From assembly GCA_017454355.1 (NCBI GenBank), contig JAFTDD010000011.1, forward strand, positions 1-64,000: DNA of 64,000 nt, written 5' to 3'. This DNA comes from Muribaculaceae bacterium. Its GTDB lineage: Bacteria; Bacteroidota; Bacteroidia; Bacteroidales; Muribaculaceae. The position numbers were made by a program, and so were the translations under genes. This document shows positions 44,364 through 52,833 of this stretch, piece by piece. Within the stretch, counting starts at the first letter, position 1; each line of letters starts with the position of its first letter. Below the pieces are notes generated by a model that saw only the letters and a list, made by a program, of their open reading frames with translations, did no database searches and had not been told where the DNA came from.

Positions 44364-45046
44364 GACTGCTTGGGCTCGTCGTCGTCAAAAAAGGCGCGGC
44401 TGGCGCAGCGCTTGCGCTCGAGCAATTCTTCCATGCTGAGTGACGGTTGTTCCATAAACGACACGTTGGCGTCTTCCCAGCGCTGTCGTGCCATACGGTG
44501 CCTGATGAACATTTGCCGCGTACCGGCCTCGGTCTTGTCGAAGCGCATCACGTTGTCGATATCAAGGGTCGAGGCCACGCTCTCCACGTCGTGGTCGGCG
44601 CCGATATAGGCAAACATCCAGCCCTCCTGCTTATAGGCGTCGATGAGGGCCTTGATGGCCTTGCCGCTAAATTCTGTTGAGGCGTTCTCATAGCCGTCGG
44701 TGATGATGGTTACCGACACCATCGCGTTACGGTCGTCGCCTGTGACTTGGTGCAGGCGCGAGATGGTGTTGCCGATGGCGTCGTAGAGCGGTGTTGTGCA
44801 GCACGGCTGATAGTCCTCGGGGCGAAGGTCTGCCACCTTCTCGATGTCGGTGTCGTAACAAATTGCCTTTGTCTCACAGCCACAGAAAGCGACTATCGTC
44901 ACCGACTGGCGAAACTCGGGTTTATTTTTATGCGACGAGCGAATGCCGCCCAGTGTCTCGTTCAGGCCATCGACTGCTTGCCGGCGGATGCCGCCCATTG
45001 AGCCGCTCTTGTCAAGGATAATCACATTGAATACAGTTGGTTCCAT
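44360..45046 (-). CDS. von Willebrand factor A domain protein
   Basis: 228 residues. The MIDAS metal-site residues are in LDKSGSMGG (DxSxS), the later TTPLYDAI threonine and ITDGYENAS. The C-terminal quarter (AGTRQMFIRHRMARQRWEDANVSFM...) is charged and helical. There is no signal peptide, so a cytoplasmic VWA protein such as those working with tellurium-resistance or chaperone-like partners is possible. Coupled to the DUF2284 gene by a 4-base overlap. Confidence 0.8.
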   Translation of the reverse strand: MEPTVFNVIILDKSGSMGGIRRQAVDGLNETLGGIRSSHKNKPEFRQSVTIVAFCGCETKAICYDTDIEKVADLRPEDYQPCCTTPLYDAIGNTISRLHQVTGDDRNAMVSVTIITDGYENASTEFSGKAIKALIDAYKQEGWMFAYIGADHDVESVASTLDIDNVMRFDKTEAGTRQMFIRHRMARQRWEDANVSFMEQPSLSMEELLERKRCASRAFFDDDEPKQS

Positions 45047-45117
45047 AGATACAATAAATGGTAAAATAATAAAAGAAAATATTTTGATTGGTTACAAGCA
45101 AATTTTGTGCCACAGAT

Positions 45118-45180
45118 TTAGTAATTAGTAATGAGTAATTGGTAATTAGTAATTGGTTATTGGTAATTAGTGATTAGAAT
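45118..45180. repeat. AT-rich TAATTAG/TAATTGG repeat tract
   Basis: About eight 7-8-base units related to TAATTAG, TAATGAG, TAATTGG, upstream of both the VWA gene (leftward) and the Lrp gene (rightward). The gap 45047-45360 holds only this tract and the Lrp promoter. Confidence 0.6.
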
Positions 45181-45293
45181 ATAGTCAAATGTCGACGATT
45201 AATCATACCGGTTGTAATTAGTGTGGAGGTGTTAATTTTTAACATAAAGTGGTTTTTATCATTACAAATTGTAACTATATGGAATTTTTTTTG

Positions 45294-45301
45294 TATCTTT
45301 G
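45294..45301 (+). promoter_or_regulatory. -7 promoter box for the Lrp/AsnC gene
   Basis: TATCTTTG followed by CAGC; 60 bases before the start codon at 45361. A TTG in ATTGTAACT lies about 22 bases upstream of the box. Confidence 0.65.
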
Positions 45302-45360
45302 CAGCAAATTTCAGAATTGTCATCAATAATGATTATATTAACTTAACACAGTATATTTTT

Positions 45361-45831
45361 ATGGCAACTACCAAATTGGACGCTCTTGACTATAAAATCC
45401 TCAAGATGTTGTCGCTCAACGCACGCAAACCCTATCTCGAGATTGCACGCGCCTGCAACGTGAGTGGCGCGGCCATTCACCAGCGCATCCAGAAACTGTA
45501 CCAGATGGGTGTGATCAACGGCTCAATCTCGATGATTAACCCTTCGGCTGTGGGTTACGAGACCTGCGCCTACATCGGCTTCTTCCTCAACGATCCGTCG
45601 AAGTTCAACGAGGTGGTGGATCGCCTCAAGACAATCCCTGAGATTGTGGAGTGCTACTTCACCACCGGCAAGTACGACATGTTTGTCAAACTCTATGCCC
45701 GCAACAACGACCACTTGTTGCAGATTATCCACGACCGCTTCTTGAAGATGGGTCTTGGACGCAGCGAGACGCTCATCACTTTCAAGGAAGTGTTCAAGCG
45801 CCAGATTCCCATCGACGACGTGGAGATTTAA
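45361..45831 (+). CDS. Lrp/AsnC family transcriptional regulator
   Basis: 156 residues from the ATG at 45361; the frame is open farther upstream but passes through the promoter. N-terminal helix-turn-helix (LDYKILKMLSLNARKPYLEIARACNVSGAAIHQRIQKL) and C-terminal RAM ligand/oligomer domain (YIGFFLNDPSKF...VECYFTTGKYDMFVKLYARN). Likely senses an amino acid. Target genes unknown; it is the only DNA-binding regulator with a clear HTH in the window. Confidence 0.93.
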   Translation: MATTKLDALDYKILKMLSLNARKPYLEIARACNVSGAAIHQRIQKLYQMGVINGSISMINPSAVGYETCAYIGFFLNDPSKFNEVVDRLKTIPEIVECYFTTGKYDMFVKLYARNNDHLLQIIHDRFLKMGLGRSETLITFKEVFKRQIPIDDVEI

Positions 45832-45856
45832 TCCACCGCCAGTCTCGCCAATAATA

Positions 45857-45930
45857 TTCTCCCGTGAATTTTCGTGAATTTCCGTAAAATATTTTATTTA
45901 CGATAGTTTACGTGAATTCACGGGAGATAA
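45857..45930. repeat. Inverted-repeat family A
   Basis: TCTCCCGTGAATTTTCGTGA... pairs with ...GTTTACGTGAATTCACGGGA then GA, a clean hairpin after the Lrp stop. Confidence 0.75.
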
Positions 45931-45983
45931 TTAAATTATATTGGATTTTACGTGATTAATTTTCGCTTGTCAACAGAAAACCG

Positions 45984-46931
45984 ATGAGAAAAATTGTAAA
46001 GAAAACAATGGCAGTGGCCTTGCTTGCCTTAACCGCGCTTGGCGCCGCCGCACAGCAGGCCGAGCGTGAGGCCTTTAACGCCGCGCGCCGCGACGGCTCC
46101 ATCGAGGCCTACGAGCAGTTTCTCGCTGCCTATCCCCGCGGTTACTACACCGAGCAGGCCCGCCTTAACCGCGACGACGCCGTAGTGCGCGCCTACTGTC
46201 GCGCCGACGTCACGCTCGACCTGCTGGTTGATTATATCGAAATCAATCAGCCGCACGCGCCGCGTATCCGCACTTTCTATGCCAATCTGGTGAACCAGCC
46301 CACCCATAGTTACCGTTACAGCAGTTACAATTTGGGCTTCAACGGCACCACCGGTACGGTGAAAGAGACTGCGGTCACGCCGGACGCCACAAGCCATAAC
46401 ACCTTTGTTTTTGACGAGCGCGGCCTGCTCGTGAGCGAGACAACGGACGGCCTCAAGAGCGAGTACACCTACAGTTACGACAACCTGCGCGGCTACCGCC
46501 TTGCCTCTGTCACGTGCGACGGCAATACCGAGACCTATGAGGCCGACTATGACGCGCTGGACCGTATCACCGATTTGCGCGCCGCCAACGACCAATACCG
46601 GTTCACTTATAACGAGTTGGGCAGCCTCACCGAGGTCCAGCACCGCGACTTCGCACTCTACAAGACCCTCACCTATAACGATGGCACGCTTATCAGGCTC
46701 GACGAGCGGGGAGGCGGGGAGCACGACGCATATCGCTACTCCTACGACTTCAACGCCGATACCGGCCGCCGCTACCTCAACGCCATCCGCACCATCGGAG
46801 CCGGTGACGACGAGACCGATACCGTCAAGGTCACTTACACCCTCGATGCCCGTGGCCGCTACAGCACCGCTACCCTCATCGACGACAGCGGCAACACAGT
46901 GATGACCATCACCCGCACCTACGACAACTAA
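45984..46931 (+). CDS. Secreted YD/Rhs-like repeat protein
   Basis: 315 residues. Signal peptide (ends LGAAAQQ), a short TPR/YbgF-like helical stretch (AFNAARRDGSIEAYEQFLAAYPRGYYTEQARLN), then about ten beta-hairpin repeats of the YD type (VFDERGLLVSETTDG, YTYSYDNLRGYRLASV, YDALDRITDLRA, FTYNELGSLTEVQH, VTYTLDARGRYSTATLID). Unlike Rhs toxins it is short and has no C-terminal toxin domain. Probably periplasmic or surface-associated; function unknown. Confidence 0.65.
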   Translation: MRKIVKKTMAVALLALTALGAAAQQAEREAFNAARRDGSIEAYEQFLAAYPRGYYTEQARLNRDDAVVRAYCRADVTLDLLVDYIEINQPHAPRIRTFYANLVNQPTHSYRYSSYNLGFNGTTGTVKETAVTPDATSHNTFVFDERGLLVSETTDGLKSEYTYSYDNLRGYRLASVTCDGNTETYEADYDALDRITDLRAANDQYRFTYNELGSLTEVQHRDFALYKTLTYNDGTLIRLDERGGGEHDAYRYSYDFNADTGRRYLNAIRTIGAGDDETDTVKVTYTLDARGRYSTATLIDDSGNTVMTITRTYDN

Positions 46932-46966
46932 TGACGTTCACTGAAAAAAGTTTCGCACTAATTTTT

Positions 46967-47058
46967 AACATGAATATCCATAAATTATTCATTAATTTTA
47001 TTCCAAATAATAACGATGTGGCTATCATTAATGAATATTAATGGAAATTCATGTTTAA
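46967..47058. repeat. Inverted-repeat family C
   Basis: AACATGAATATCCATAAATT... pairs with ...ATTAATGGAAATTCATGTTT, just upstream of the OPT transporter start. Confidence 0.7.
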
Positions 47059-47111
47059 AATATATCAGCGGCTTTTTACATTGGACTCAATATAAACAGA
47101 TAACAATCGAT

Positions 47112-49070
47112 ATGAAGGACGAACAGACCAAAGTTAGTGAAGTCCGGCAGTCAATTGAACTGCCGGACAATGCGATGCGAGAACTCGCGCCCGGCGAGAA
47201 GTATGTGCCCATCTTGCGGCCGGACCAATCTTATCCCGAGGTGACGCCCTATAGCGTGTCGCTCGGCTTGCTGATGGCCGTCATTTTCAGTGCCGCAGCA
47301 GCCTATCTGGGCTTGAAGGTAGGCCAAGTGTTTGAGGCCGCAATCCCCATCGCGATTATCGCGGCGGGAATTGCCGGTGCCACAAAACGCAAAAATTCGC
47401 TTGGCGAGAATGTGATTATCCAGTCGATTGGCGCGGCAAGCGGCATCGTCGTGGCCGGTGCTATCTTCACCCTGCCGGCTCTTTATATCCTGCAGGCGAA
47501 GTACCCCGAGATTACCGTAAACTTCCTCGAGGTGTTCCTCAGTTCGCTGCTTGGCGGTGTGCTGGGCATCTTGTTCTTTATCCCGTTCCGAAAGTATTTC
47601 GTGAGCGACATGCACGGCAAGTTCCCGTTCCCCGAGGCCACGGCGACCACCCAGGTTCTCGTCAGCGGCCAGAAGGGCGGCGACCAGGCTCGTCCGCTGC
47701 TCATTGCCGGACTGGTGGGCGGCCTGTATGACTTCGTGCTGAGTACCTTTGGCTGGTGGAAAGAAGTGCTGTCTACTACCGCTATCCCCGCGCTTGCCAA
47801 TCTGGCGTCGAGCACCAAACTGCTCTTCAAGATCAACGTGGGCTCGGCCGTGCTGGGTCTTGGCTATATCGTGGGACTTCGTTACAGTTTCATCATCTTT
47901 GCCGGTAGCGCGTTCATCTGGTGGGTCATCGTGCCGCTGCTGGGCATGAACCCCGAGATGCAGGCTATGGCGCCGGAGGAAATATTCAGCGGTGCGGCGC
48001 GCTTTATCGGCATCGGCGGCATCGCCATGAGCGGCCTGATTGGTATCATCAAGTCGTGGGGCGTAATTCGCAGCGCCGTTGGCCTGGCCGGTCGCGCTTT
48101 CAAGGGCGGTGAGGACCAGAGTCAGGTGGAGCGGCACCAACGCGACATCCCGATGAAGTCGCTCGTGTTTGCCCTCGCTGCCGCGATGGTGGTCACGCTG
48201 GTGTTCTTCTATCTGGGTGTGATTGGCAACCTGTGGCAGGCTCTTGTGGCCTTCCTTGTGGCAATGGTGATTACCTTCCTCTTCACCACCGTTGCGGCCA
48301 ACGCAATCGCCATCGTGGGTAGCAACCCCGTGAGTGGCATGACGTTGATGACGCTTATCGTGGCCAGCGGTATCTTTGTTGCCATCGGTCTGGACGGCGC
48401 GCGTGGCATCGTGGCCTCGATGGTCATCGGTGGCGTGGTGTGTACCGCCCTCTCGATGGCCGGCGGCATGGTCACCGATATGAAAATCGGTTACTGGATT
48501 GGCACCACTCCGGCCAAACAACAGACGTGGAAGTTTGTGGGTACGCTGCTGAGCGCGGCCACCGTGGGCGGCGTGATGATTATCCTCAATCAGACCTACG
48601 GTTTTGTGGGCGAAAAGGCGCTTGTCGCTCCGCAAGCCAACGCTATGGCCGCCGTCATCGAGCCGCTGATGATGGGTGGCGAGACGCCCTGGATGCTTTA
48701 TATCACGGGAGCCATTCTCGCTGTGCTGCTCAATTGGTTGGGAGTGCCGGCACTGGCTTTCTCGCTGGGTATGTTCATTCCCATTCAACTCAACACACCG
48801 TTGCTCGTGGGCGGACTGATTAGTTGGTTTGTGAGCACTCGCAGCAATGAAGAGGCCGTCAATAAGGCTCGTCAAGAGCACGGCACATTGCTTGCCAGCG
48901 GTTTCATCGCCGGCGGCGCGTTGATGGGCGTGGTCAGCGCGGCACTGCTATTCTTTGGCTTTGAGTACCACCACTCGCTCAGCGACACCGCAACTGATGT
49001 GCTCGCCGTGGTGATGTATGCCTTGCTCATCGCCTATCTCATTATCTCTTGCATGCGCTCGAAACGATAA
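47112..49070 (+). CDS. OPT family oligopeptide transporter
   Basis: 652 residues from the ATG at 47112; the longer frame begins within a family C repeat. About 14-16 transmembrane helices with OPT motifs: LGLKVGQVFEAAIPIAIIAAGI, SIGAASGIVVAGAIFTLPALY, FPFPEATATTQVLVSGQKGG and NPVSGMTLMTLIVASG. These proton-coupled carriers move peptides or metal-chelate complexes. No peptidase is adjacent to suggest the cargo. Confidence 0.92.
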   Translation: MKDEQTKVSEVRQSIELPDNAMRELAPGEKYVPILRPDQSYPEVTPYSVSLGLLMAVIFSAAAAYLGLKVGQVFEAAIPIAIIAAGIAGATKRKNSLGENVIIQSIGAASGIVVAGAIFTLPALYILQAKYPEITVNFLEVFLSSLLGGVLGILFFIPFRKYFVSDMHGKFPFPEATATTQVLVSGQKGGDQARPLLIAGLVGGLYDFVLSTFGWWKEVLSTTAIPALANLASSTKLLFKINVGSAVLGLGYIVGLRYSFIIFAGSAFIWWVIVPLLGMNPEMQAMAPEEIFSGAARFIGIGGIAMSGLIGIIKSWGVIRSAVGLAGRAFKGGEDQSQVERHQRDIPMKSLVFALAAAMVVTLVFFYLGVIGNLWQALVAFLVAMVITFLFTTVAANAIAIVGSNPVSGMTLMTLIVASGIFVAIGLDGARGIVASMVIGGVVCTALSMAGGMVTDMKIGYWIGTTPAKQQTWKFVGTLLSAATVGGVMIILNQTYGFVGEKALVAPQANAMAAVIEPLMMGGETPWMLYITGAILAVLLNWLGVPALAFSLGMFIPIQLNTPLLVGGLISWFVSTRSNEEAVNKARQEHGTLLASGFIAGGALMGVVSAALLFFGFEYHHSLSDTATDVLAVVMYALLIAYLIISCMRSKR

Positions 49071-49093
49071 AACCATCGATAGATTCCAAGAAT

Positions 49094-49238
49094 ATCTCCC
49101 GTGAATTTCCGTGAATTCTCGTAAACCTTAATTCCGCAACTCTCCAATTTTAATTTTGGACAGGCAAACAACGAGTTGCGGATTTTAGGGTAAAAGAATT
49201 TTAACTCACGGAAGTTCACGATAATTCACGGGAGGATA
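49094..49238. repeat. Inverted-repeat family A, long copy
   Basis: TATCTCCCGTGAATTTCCGT... pairs with ...GATAATTCACGGGAGGATA; an inner pair CCGCAACTC/GAGTTGCGG extends the stem. It fills the gap between the OPT and kinase-like genes. Confidence 0.75.
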
Positions 49239-49282
49239 CCCCGTTGTTGGAGTTAATTTGCTAAATCAATCAATGAGATGAC

Positions 49283-49951
49283 ATGGAGAAGCAAGCAATA
49301 GACGATAGAGGCGATCAGTTGCCGGTGGCGGTGTGCATCGGACGGCAGTTTGGCTGCGGCGGCCGTGAGATTGGTCGTCGTGTGGCCGAATTGTTGAATC
49401 TGGAATACTACGACACGGCGCTCTTGGACGAGGCGGCGCGCGCCAGCGGTGTGACAGCCAGCATCTTTGAGGCGGCCGACGAGCGCGCGCCGCGTGTTTC
49501 GCCCGGCTTGTGGCCCATCAATATGGGGCTAAACGCCGGCGCTTATATGGTGGGCGATAGTACGTTAGGCGACCAGACTGTCTATAGTGCCCAATGTGAT
49601 GCAATCAAGGCGATTGCGGCGCGCGGGGGCTGTGTGATAGTGGGACGCACTGCCGACTATGTGTTGCGGCAACCCGATGCGCCGGCCTGCCGCGTGGTGT
49701 CGGTCTTCCTGCACGCGCCCATTGAGGCTCGCGTGGCTCGTATGCTCCGGCGCGGCGACGCTCCCGACGAGAAGGCGGCACGACGTGTGGCTGCCGAGCA
49801 AGACGAGGCGCGTGCCGACTACTATAATTTCTACACTAACGGCGGTTGGGGACAGGCTGCCAACTATGACTTGTGCCTCAACGCCGCACTGGTTGACGAC
49901 GACACTGCTGCCGCACTCATCGCCAACTTTGTCCACTCCACCGCTTTATAA
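49283..49951 (+). CDS. Cytidylate kinase-like family protein
   Basis: 222 residues. P-loop-like IGRQFGCGGREIGRRVAELL, then YYDTALLDEAARASG, VIVGRTADYVL and a LID-like arginine-rich stretch (RVARMLRRGDAPDEKAARR...DEARADYYNFYT). This is the Cytidylate_kin2 branch, distinct from the essential Cmk; substrate not established. Confidence 0.82.
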   Translation: MEKQAIDDRGDQLPVAVCIGRQFGCGGREIGRRVAELLNLEYYDTALLDEAARASGVTASIFEAADERAPRVSPGLWPINMGLNAGAYMVGDSTLGDQTVYSAQCDAIKAIAARGGCVIVGRTADYVLRQPDAPACRVVSVFLHAPIEARVARMLRRGDAPDEKAARRVAAEQDEARADYYNFYTNGGWGQAANYDLCLNAALVDDDTAAALIANFVHSTAL

Positions 49952-49992
49952 ACCTATATTCGGCAACTCAATTTTCTCTCGAAAATTTGCGA

Positions 49993-50093
49993 AAATAATT
50001 ATCTCACGTAAAATCCGTAAAACGCTGTAAAAGTGGGCAGGACGGTGCCAGCCCACCTTGAACGGAACGGATTTTACTTGAGATAATTATATT
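49993..50093. repeat. Inverted repeat with a family G core
   Basis: ATAATTATCTCACGTAAAAT then CCGT pairs with ACGGATTTTACTTGAGATAA then TTAT. Inside lies GTGGGCAGGACGGTGCCAGC then CCACC, the family G unit also seen at 3358 and 52098. Confidence 0.65.
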
Positions 50094-50856
50094 AGTTGGG
50101 CGAGGACCAGTATGTTGTGAGCCGGTCGTTGATGATGTGAGGCTCGAGGCGCTCGCTGAGTTTGCGCCACTCGCGCGAGGCGAGATACTTGCTGATTTCC
50201 TCGGCATGGCCGGCGAAGTGCATGTCGCTGCCAAGCATTTCCACCATATTGTTCTTGATTAGCCACAGCGCGTTGTCGCGTGCGTTGCCGCCAAAGTAGC
50301 CTGCCAGCGACAGCAGGTTAATCTGGAACTTGACGCCGGCATTGTGCAACTGCTCATATCGCTCGCGCCTGATGCCGTAGTAGGCATAGCGCTCGGGGTG
50401 GGCCATCACGATGTTATAGCCCTTGATTTGCAACTCAAACAGCAACTCGTCGAGGTTGAGCAACTCCTGTTGGAATGAGTTCTCGACCAGCAGCCAGTTG
50501 CCGGGCATTGGCAGCAGGACGTCGGCATGATATTGCTTGATGAAGTAGTCGTCGAGGCGATACTCGGCGCTGACGTGCAACTCGATGGGCAACTGCTGGC
50601 GCTTGACCTCAGCGCATAAGGCGTCGTAGGCCGCGGTGAGGCTCTCGCGTGTGTTCTCAAAAGTGCCCTCGGTCACGTGTGAGGTGCAGATGACGTGGCG
50701 GATGCCCATGTCAAACTCGCGGCGCAACAAGTCCATAGCGGTGGCCATATCGGCCGCGCCGTGATCCACGCCGGGCAGGATGTGGCAGTGCACGTCGGTG
50801 TCGTAGAACAGTTCCACCGGCTCATGGTGGTGGCTGAATATGCTAAATAATCCCAT
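50092..50856 (-). CDS. CpsB/CapC-type PHP-fold tyrosine phosphatase
   Basis: 254 residues. PHP metal motifs: DVHCHILPGVDHGA (19-32), CTSHV, HVSAEYRLDD and MAHPERYAYYG, ending with a GSDMHFAGH motif. These manganese-dependent phosphatases act on tyrosine-autokinases that control capsule or exopolysaccharide length. The polyprenyl glycosylphosphotransferase at 54302 and gmd/fcl are within 11 kb but not in the same operon. No tyrosine kinase (Wzc) gene is in the window. Confidence 0.88.
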   Translation of the reverse strand: MGLFSIFSHHHEPVELFYDTDVHCHILPGVDHGAADMATAMDLLRREFDMGIRHVICTSHVTEGTFENTRESLTAAYDALCAEVKRQQLPIELHVSAEYRLDDYFIKQYHADVLLPMPGNWLLVENSFQQELLNLDELLFELQIKGYNIVMAHPERYAYYGIRRERYEQLHNAGVKFQINLLSLAGYFGGNARDNALWLIKNNMVEMLGSDMHFAGHAEEISKYLASREWRKLSERLEPHIINDRLTTYWSSPN

Positions 50857-50869
50857 TATCTTTATTTTG

Positions 50870-50994
50870 AAAGGTTGAGAAGTTGAGGGTTTAGAGGTTG
50901 AGCCATGGTATTACCGTTCCGAATAGAGAACATTCATTACCATTCGCGATAGCGAATGACTAAACGCTCAACCACTCAACCTCTAAACCTTTCA
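50870..50994. repeat. Inverted-repeat family D
   Basis: AAAGGTTGAGAAGTTGAGGG... pairs with ...ACCACTCAACCTCTAAACCT then TT; an inner ATTCGCGATAGCGAAT hairpin sits near 50943. Same family as 9491-9655. Confidence 0.7.
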
Positions 50995-51058
50995 ATCGAT
51001 TTTCACTTAAAATAACGTAAAAGCGGCAAAAAAATTTTGTTATGTCGCAAAGATTGAG

Positions 51059-51066
51059 TAATTTTG
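51059..51066 (+). promoter_or_regulatory. -7 promoter box for rpmE2
   Basis: TAATTTTG, 73 bases before the L31 start. The leader contains GGGCGGTTTACCACCC, which could form a small hairpin. Confidence 0.65.
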
Positions 51067-51139
51067 CACGCCATTACGAAATTTCAGGGCGGTTTACCAC
51101 CCGCTCGCCATCGTTTAATGAATAATTTTCAATAAGATA

Positions 51140-51394
51140 ATGAAAGCAGATATCCATCCGTCCAACTATCGCCCCGTGGCGTTCAAGGACATGAGCAACG
51201 ACGAGGTGTTCATCACCCGCTCGACTGTCAACACTAAGGAGACCATCGACATCGACGGTGTCACCTATCCTTTGGTGAAACTTGAGATTACCAGTTCGTC
51301 TCACCCGTTCTTCACCGGCAAGCAGAAACTCGTCGACACCGCCGGCCGCATCGACAAGTTCCTCAACCGCTACGGCAATCGCAAGAAGAAATAA
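51140..51394 (+). CDS. rpmE2: 50S ribosomal protein L31, type B
   Basis: 84 residues: [40 protein letters not shown] and [13 protein letters not shown]. Lacks the four zinc cysteines of type A L31, so it is the zinc-independent form. Complete. Confidence 0.96.
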   Translation: MKADIHPSNYRPVAFKDMSNDEVFITRSTVNTKETIDIDGVTYPLVKLEITSSSHPFFTGKQKLVDTAGRIDKFLNRYGNRKKK

Positions 51395-51414
51395 ATCTCT
51401 CTTCACCAAGTCAC

Positions 51415-51454
51415 AACGTCGCGCCACAGGTTCTAAAACCTGTGGCGCGACGTT
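51415..51454 (+). terminator. Perfect 18-base hairpin after rpmE2
   Basis: AACGTCGCGCCACAGGTT, loop CTAA, AACCTGTGGCGCGACGTT, then CATTTATTC. It is probably the rpmE2 terminator and also has the look of a REP-type palindrome. Confidence 0.7.
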
Positions 51455-51488
51455 CATTTATTCATAACTCGCAATTCATAATAAGTCA

Positions 51489-51521
51489 ACCTCCCCCCTC
51501 CTTTATGAGGGGGGAGGGGGG
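51489..51521. repeat. Family E hairpin
   Basis: ACCTCCCCCCTCCTTTATGA then GGGGGGAGGGGGG, between the convergent rpmE2 and fRMsr genes. Confidence 0.65.
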
Positions 51522-51536
51522 AAGACGTATGGAGGA

Positions 51537-51995
51537 CTAAATGACAGGGGAGAGGAGGGTGGCGACGCGGTTGAGGTAGTGGGCGTCGGTGTCGTCAAAG
51601 GCGGCGAGGTCGCGGCTGTCGATGTCGAGCACGGCGGCCACTCGGCCGGTGCGGTCGTGCACGGGCACGACAATCTCGCTGCGCGAGAGCGAACTGCAGG
51701 CGATATGGCCCGGGAACTGCTCGACGTCGGGCACAACGATGGTCTCGTCGCGTTCCCACGCTGTGCCACACACGCCGCGGCCGCACCTGATGCGGTAGCA
51801 CGCGATTGGCCCCTGGAACGGGCCGAGAACCAGTTCGTCGCCACGGGCGATGTAGAAGCCGGTCCAGAAGAAGCGGTCGCCCATCATGTCGTGGAGCAGG
51901 GCCGCGGTGTTGGCCAGTACGGCCACAGCGTCGGTCTCGCCCTCGATGAGACCGCCCAACTGCAACAGCAGTTCTTTATAAACTTTCTCTTTCAT
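51537..51995 (-). CDS. msrC: Free methionine-(R)-sulfoxide reductase (GAF fold)
   Basis: 152 residues from the ATG at 51995. The three cysteines of fRMsr are in place: GPFQGPIACYRI, GRGVCGTA and GHIACSS (the catalytic one), followed by RSEIVVPV and VLDIDS. Reduces free Met-R-O using thioredoxin. Full length. Confidence 0.92.
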   Translation of the reverse strand: MKEKVYKELLLQLGGLIEGETDAVAVLANTAALLHDMMGDRFFWTGFYIARGDELVLGPFQGPIACYRIRCGRGVCGTAWERDETIVVPDVEQFPGHIACSSLSRSEIVVPVHDRTGRVAAVLDIDSRDLAAFDDTDAHYLNRVATLLSPVI

Positions 51996-52007
51996 GATCA
52001 ATTACTA

Positions 52008-52124
52008 AACAAGAGAACAAGAGGGTTTTATAGAACAAGAGATTAGAATTACGGGTTTTATCGTTGAGGGGTTGAGCCATTTGCTGACGCAAATGGTCGT
52101 GGGCGGGGCGGTGCCCGCCCACCA
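52008..52124. repeat. AACAAGAG octamers, family D half-arm and family G hairpin
   Basis: AACAAGAGAACAAGAGGGTT (52008-52027) and AACAAGAGATTAG (52033-52045), then GTTGAGGGGTTGAGCC (52063-52078), the hairpin CATTTGCTGACGCAAATG, and GTGGGCGGGGCGGTGCCCGC then CCACC (52098-52122). A mosaic of three repeat families in one 120-base gap. Confidence 0.6.
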
Positions 52125-52148
52125 TGAACGGAAATTCAGAGGAGAGAA

Positions 52149-52787
52149 TTAAATGTTCTTATATTCTTGTGTCTCAGAAAAAATATTTGGGTGCGAGGCG
52201 AGGCGCTTCCAGCGCAGGTATCCGGCCACGGCCATGATGGTGTAGAGACCATAAAGGGCGGCGGTGAACGGGATCTGCTTGTAAACGTACAGCCCGGCAC
52301 TGATGGCGTCCACCACGAGCCAAAGCAGCCATTGCTCCACAATCTTGTGGGCCAAGGCCCACATCGCCACCACGCTCAGTGCGGTGGTTAACGCGTCGAG
52401 GGTGGGCACGGTGCTGTCGGTGAACGTGACCAGCAGCCACCGGATTATGCCCCAAAGGACGAGTGTCGCGACGGCCATAGCCGCAAACTGCCGTGTTGTG
52501 CCGTGGACGATGGGGGAGTCGTCAGCCGCCTTGTCGCGCCGCCCAAGGCTCCACACCGCCCAGCCGTAGGCGGCCGCGGCGACGTAGTAGAACTCCAACG
52601 CGAAGTCGGCATACAGGCCGCGCGCCAGATAGACGTAACCGTGGACGATGGGCATCACCACGCCCACCGGCCATAGCCACACGTTGGCCTTATACTCGAG
52701 CCACACGTAGAACAACCCGAGGACGGTGCCGATGATGTCGAGCCACAATATCTCGTAGCCCCATAGTGTAACAGTCGCGTCCAGCAT
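52149..52787 (-). CDS. pnuC: PnuC-family vitamin transporter
   Basis: 212 residues, about seven transmembrane helices, with the PnuC patterns LDIIGTVLGLFYVWLEYKAN, WLWPVGVVMPIVHGYVY, GLYADFALEFYY and VVDAISAGLYVYKQ. PnuC carriers take up nicotinamide riboside by facilitated diffusion; close relatives (PnuT) take up thiamin. No TPP riboswitch is seen upstream, so nicotinamide riboside is the more likely cargo, with PnuT not excluded. Confidence 0.85.
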   Translation of the reverse strand: MLDATVTLWGYEILWLDIIGTVLGLFYVWLEYKANVWLWPVGVVMPIVHGYVYLARGLYADFALEFYYVAAAAYGWAVWSLGRRDKAADDSPIVHGTTRQFAAMAVATLVLWGIIRWLLVTFTDSTVPTLDALTTALSVVAMWALAHKIVEQWLLWLVVDAISAGLYVYKQIPFTAALYGLYTIMAVAGYLRWKRLASHPNIFSETQEYKNI

Positions 52788-52833
52788 GAAACAAAAGATG
52801 TTAGATGTTAGATTTTAGATTTTAGATGTTACA

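Noticed and set aside
52149..52787. PnuC-like protein as thiamin carrier PnuT partner of the TPP-controlled receptor
   Set aside because: It is 40 kb away and no THI element is seen in its upstream gap; left as PnuC with PnuT not excluded.
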